Below, piece after piece: positions 60,428 through 64,000 of a stretch of 64,000 nucleotides of DNA. The stretch is from Chondrus crispus. Taxonomy: Eukaryota; Rhodophyta; Florideophyceae; Gigartinales; Gigartinaceae. The notes beneath the pieces are model-generated. The model was not told where the DNA came from, did no database searches, and saw only the letters and a program-made list of their open reading frames with translations. Every line of letters begins with the position of its first letter. Position 1 is the stretch's first letter. The stretch is from positions 350,160 through 414,159 of the forward strand of contig NW_005179159.1 of the NCBI RefSeq assembly GCF_000350225.1, in the 5' to 3' direction. A program made the translations under genes and the position numbers.

Positions 60428-62899
60428 TCAGTCTTTGTGCAGCGCTTCGTTACCCGACATCACCGTCGTGCTAGAAGACGCACTACTCAAGCCCGAAAGG
60501 CCCGATGTCGTCGGCACAGACGCCTCCGGTGCCGTTGCCTGTTCCAACATCGTCTTAGCCTGCTCGAGCAATGGATTCAGCGTGGCGCGCACGGCGGGCC
60601 CGAGCAGCGTCGGCGCATCCAGCGTGTAGCCCATGTACAGAACGGGAAGGATGATGACCGTCAGCAGCAATAATACTGGGTTTCGAAGCACGATCATGAT
60701 CTCGTTCCACCCCAGAATCACCAGCAGCCCGAACAGCCACAAAGGAACTTTCGTCGTCACCTTGGCTGCCTCCTGTGCGCGCTTGGCCTCCATGAAAACG
60801 GCCCCGGCTTGTCGCTTCAGCTGTTCTCGCAGATCGGCTTTTAAATGCTCGGCCAGAATCACAGGCTCTGCGACACTGTCATCGATCGACCGCGAACTTG
60901 TCCGGAGCGTAGTCAGGGAGCCTGTTAATTTCACCTCACCGAGCAGATCGATTAGTTCCTCGCCTTTCTCGCGTGCCGCCACGAACAGTGCCTCGATGTC
61001 CTCCGTCGGTCCGAAGTGTCGCGGAACCCCGCGCTCGTCAAACCGAAACTCGTCATCAAATCGCTTGGTCATTCGTAGCAGAAAATTGCTCGGCGTGCCG
61101 ACGGCGTCCTTGATGTCGGTCAATGCCTTCTCGTAACACATCGGTTTGATGTCGTCCTGTACAGCATCCTCTGTTCTCTCTGCGGTAAATCCAAGACCGG
61201 TTTCGCCGTATACCTTCCGCGCCTCTTTCTCCGTTACTTCCCACGCAGTATTCCCTACTTCGGAGGCTCTATCCCATACATCTGTTGACGCGAGCTCCAG
61301 TACCGTGTTCAAAGGAGGCTTGAAGGCGTCCTGGAACGTCTTGAGGCAGGACGTTCGTGCGGTTGACACGACGTCCGCCGTTGCTCGCTCCATCTCCGTA
61401 TCTAATGTAGCACATAACCGTCTTCTCACGCCCGAAGACGTCGCGATAGCAAACGACAAGGGGTGGGCTCCGCTGATCTTGTCAGCACTCGCGCTTAACG
61501 AATCCGTCGCAGAAAGCTCATCAAATTTCTTCAATGCTTCGTCCAGTGCCCCTTTAGACACTGCACCCCAATTCTTCCACGGCTTCGAGGCCGTCGGCGT
61601 GGAGGCTACAGGCGAGGCAGACACCTGCGATCGGAAACTGCTGACAGCCAAATCGGACGCGAGGGCCACTTGGGCATCGAAAAGAGCCTTGCAATCCCCT
61701 CCAATTTTCGCCCTCATATCCGACCCCTTCACCTCTGCCACTGTCGCCGAGTACCGGAATGCCGAAGCCTCGTAGGATTCCACGGCGGTGTCGCTTGCAG
61801 CGAGAAGCGTCGGGAACAACTCAGCAACGACGTCGGCAGGGCTACCGTCAGAGGGCAGCAACTTAGCCTTCATCGGTGCCAGAGTCTCGTCCACCTGTAG
61901 CGTGGCCTCTTTCGCAATTTGCTCGCACCTTACATGCGCAAGCATTTCCTTTTGGGACGGAATGTCCAGCTCTCGATTGGCGCGAATTGTCTCCCAGACT
62001 CCCTCTGCATATGCCGCAAAGCCATCAGCAGCCACTCCGCGGCTGTATTCCTCCAAGAAGACTTCATTTTCATGGAACCTTCTCCGCAGCTCCGCGCCCT
62101 TTGACTGGAACATGTCAGCCATGAGGACTTTGTGCGGGAGGGCGAAAAAGTCAATGTCAAAATAGTTAGTGATCGGGGTATCCCTGGCGGCGTCCGGCTT
62201 AGAAATCGTGTTCCATATATTGTCGACGTCCGTTCTCAGAGTATTGCATAGGGTCTCGAACGGCGACGACACATGGTCTCGAAGAACAAACAGTAGCCTT
62301 GTTTTGTGCATACGGGGCTTTCCCCCTTCGGAAATCCTATCCTTGTGCTCGGCGCCCTCCGGTGGGACCGCTGCCGCTCCCCCGAAGAAGAGCTGCAAAT
62401 CAAGCTCCATGACGGTCTTCAGCAGGGACATATTCGCGGCGTTGTACCTTCCCACATCCTGAGCCCAGACGTTGACGATGAGGACTTCTGCGAGGGCGAG
62501 GGCGAAGAGGGCGCTCTTGCGCTCGTAATTGGCGGCCTCCTCGCCGCGCTCGCGGCTGTCCGTGCCTTCCAAGTCCATGACGATGATGCCCGCGTCGGCG
62601 TCGCGGCCGAGCCAGACGCCTTGCGTGACCTGGTAGCGGCCGCTGCTCTCATCCATGGTACGGAACTTGGTGCCGAAGAGAAGGTTGAGGAGGGTGGACT
62701 TGCCAGAGGATTGCGGCCCCATGATGGCGGCTACGTGGTAATCGAAGCCCAGCGGGGTGATGCGGGTCTCGTTGAGGAAGGATTGCAGCTCGTGGTTGAA
62801 GTCCTCCTCGTAGTTGACAACTTGCACCATGTCAGTCGAGATGGGGGACTGGGATGGCATGATGCCATTCTCGGCAGAGGAGGCGGTGGTCGTGGTCAT
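60428..62899 (-). CDS. SEY1: Sey1/RHD3 dynamin-like GTPase, ER fusion
   Basis: An 823-residue protein, normal for the family. GTPase motifs: P-loop GPQSSGKST (near residue 61), switch region GRYQVTQGVW, DLEGTDSRERG and FVLRDH. FDIDFFALPHKVL and the following helices match the Sey1 N-terminal domain; a long helical bundle follows. Near the C-terminus two hydrophobic segments (WLFGLLVILGWNEIMIVL and VLLLLTVIILPVLYMGY) form the membrane hairpin, then an amphipathic tail. Proteins of this kind dimerise across ER tubules and fuse them to form three-way junctions; it is the plant and fungal counterpart of atlastin. The start at 62899 gives a short Ser/Thr-rich leader before VVNYEEDFNHELQSFL, where conservation begins. 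Confidence 0.94.
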   Translation of the reverse strand: MTTTTASSAENGIMPSQSPISTDMVQVVNYEEDFNHELQSFLNETRITPLGFDYHVAAIMGPQSSGKSTLLNLLFGTKFRTMDESSGRYQVTQGVWLGRDADAGIIVMDLEGTDSRERGEEAANYERKSALFALALAEVLIVNVWAQDVGRYNAANMSLLKTVMELDLQLFFGGAAAVPPEGAEHKDRISEGGKPRMHKTRLLFVLRDHVSSPFETLCNTLRTDVDNIWNTISKPDAARDTPITNYFDIDFFALPHKVLMADMFQSKGAELRRRFHENEVFLEEYSRGVAADGFAAYAEGVWETIRANRELDIPSQKEMLAHVRCEQIAKEATLQVDETLAPMKAKLLPSDGSPADVVAELFPTLLAASDTAVESYEASAFRYSATVAEVKGSDMRAKIGGDCKALFDAQVALASDLAVSSFRSQVSASPVASTPTASKPWKNWGAVSKGALDEALKKFDELSATDSLSASADKISGAHPLSFAIATSSGVRRRLCATLDTEMERATADVVSTARTSCLKTFQDAFKPPLNTVLELASTDVWDRASEVGNTAWEVTEKEARKVYGETGLGFTAERTEDAVQDDIKPMCYEKALTDIKDAVGTPSNFLLRMTKRFDDEFRFDERGVPRHFGPTEDIEALFVAAREKGEELIDLLGEVKLTGSLTTLRTSSRSIDDSVAEPVILAEHLKADLREQLKRQAGAVFMEAKRAQEAAKVTTKVPLWLFGLLVILGWNEIMIVLRNPVLLLLTVIILPVLYMGYTLDAPTLLGPAVRATLNPLLEQAKTMLEQATAPEASVPTTSGLSGLSSASSSTTVMSGNEALHKD

Positions 62900-63733
62900 G
62901 ACGTAGGAAGGGGATGGGGATGACGAGGAGGGAGGGTCGGTGTTGTGGGTCAGAGTGTGGAAGGGGAAGGGCGCCGGGACGGAGGGGTGTTACAGTGTGG
63001 CGCTGAAAGAAGCCGCCTGGCGGAGGGAGGGGTAGGGGTTGGGAAGTTGGGGAGTATGTCAGAATGACTCCGCGACAGAGAAATGGAGAGATTGGCTGAA
63101 TGGTGTTCCTCTCGCAGGATGGGAGTATGACGGTTGCGGACAATGTGTCAAGTGCAGTGGAACGGACAACAGGACTGGAAGAGGCTCTTCCAGTTCTTCC
63201 GAAAAGCTGTGCGGCCGGACGAGGATGATGACTTGACGAAGAGATGGGATGACTTGCATGCTTTGCGTCATCCAATAGATGAAAACCTGCGCTGATACTG
63301 TAATTTCAAAAAGAATTAAACATTTCAGCCATGATCATACACAAAAATAAATGCAGCGGTGTGCACGTGTGCACGTGTTCGTCGTGTACACATCTCGAGG
63401 TAGAATGAAATCTTTCGGCCCGTTTTGCGTCGTGTGCTGCATTTCGGATCAATGACACGAGTATCGCAGGCGGGCATCCCCTACTCGCCGACATCATCCC
63501 CATTTCACCGATGCCCTGGAGATCCGCAGCACCACTGGAGTAGGCACTGGAGTGACTGTCTTTCTCTGCCGCCTTTAACGGAACGACCGACGTGGAAGAT
63601 ATCGGTGCCATCCTTTTAAAACCACAAACTTCTGCCAACATTTGCAAACAACTTTGCCAATACAAGCACAGCCCCACTACCTTGAATTCATCAACCGACA
63701 ACCGCCCCGTCGACACCCAACAAGACCACTATC
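62900..63733. promoter_or_regulatory. Divergent promoter region of SEY1 and the karyopherin gene
   Basis: About 830 bases between two divergent starts. It contains a repeated gtgtgcacgtg-like stretch at 63359-63395. No coding sequence supported. Confidence 0.5.
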
Positions 63734-64000
63734 ATGATGGACCTAGCCACGCTTGCGGAAGCAATCACCAAAACCCTCTCTCCCGACCCTACCCAACGTA
63801 CGGCTGCGGAGAAGTACCTAGGCGAGAACGCCAAAGTCCCCGGCTTCTCCATGGCCCTTCTGCAGCTAATCGCGTTGGAAACGGCCCCCCCGCACGTGCG
63901 CCAAGCGACTGCCGTGTACATGAAGAACCACGCTATCAATGTCTACTCCGCGGATTGGAAGGATGCCCCTCCAGATGACCGCAACGCCATCAAGTCGGCC
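63734..64000 (+). CDS. Importin-beta-family karyopherin, N-terminal 89 residues (cut by window end)
   Basis: Begins MMDLATLAEAITKTLSPDPT, then QRTAAEKYLGENAKVPGFSM, ALLQLIALETAPPHVRQATA and VYMKNHAINVYSADW. This is the importin-beta N-terminal (IBN_N) pattern: first HEAT helices, then a conserved VRQ-A-Y-KN block that meets Ran. The spacing fits importin-7/8 (Nmd5) or exportin-2 (CSE1) better than importin-beta1. The gene runs off the right edge. Two adjacent ATGs at 63734 and 63737 could serve as start. Confidence 0.82.
   Translation, partial: MMDLATLAEAITKTLSPDPTQRTAAEKYLGENAKVPGFSMALLQLIALETAPPHVRQATAVYMKNHAINVYSADWKDAPPDDRNAIKSA

Noticed and set aside
61146-61775. A 209-residue plus-strand frame inside SEY1
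   Set aside because: It is antisense to the conserved Sey1 helical domain and has no family-like sequence.
1-64000. CRISPR arrays, bacterial operons, rRNA or tRNA genes
   Set aside because: No regular spacer-repeat arrays, ribosome-binding-site patterns, rRNA-like stretches or convincing cloverleaf structures were found by eye. tRNA detection by eye is weak, so tRNAscan-SE would settle that part.

Overview
The window is nuclear DNA from a photosynthetic eukaryote. A red macroalga of the Chondrus type fits best; this is inferred from compact, apparently intronless genes with short spacers, a photosynthesis-linked SDR-CIA30 protein, a Dicer, a RHD3/Sey1 GTPase and a very large transposon load. 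No species-specific marker was seen.

Layout. (1) 1-5470, left host cluster: a GT49 (LARGE-like) glycosyltransferase open at the left edge and split by a frame break, inositol-pentakisphosphate 2-kinase, and a convergent ATP-grasp ligase related to carnosine synthase. (2) 5471-47120, a 41-kb transposon island. It holds a young Ty1/copia element (6665-13637) with LTRs that read as identical and a perfect 5-bp target duplication; two pogo-like DNA transposons head to head on one TA (13665-16195 and 16194-20550); an AT-rich stretch with almost no genes; a solo LTR with a perfect target duplication (24022-24727); a tyrosine-recombinase remnant; PIF/Harbinger remnants; a GC-rich scrap of an M14 carboxypeptidase gene; a large Ty3/gypsy chromovirus on the minus strand (32955-44554) with a 3.8-kb block of reading frames on the opposite strand; an older gypsy remnant next to it; and a short Tigger-like element (46582-47117). 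(3) 47486-64000, right host cluster: a Dicer with a degenerate helicase region, a small single-membrane-span protein with a plastid-transit-like N-terminus, Bax inhibitor-1, an SDR-CIA30 protein, Sey1/RHD3, and the start of an importin-beta-family karyopherin.

The host genes do not form one pathway. Recurring themes are inositol phosphates (IPK1), ER shape and stress (Sey1, BI-1), the plastid (SDR-CIA30 and the small membrane protein) and RNA silencing (Dicer, next to a large transposon cluster). Two minus-strand genes have a 19-base poly-C run a few bases before the start codon. One frame break in a transposase coincides with cloning-vector-like sequence and is probably an assembly artefact.
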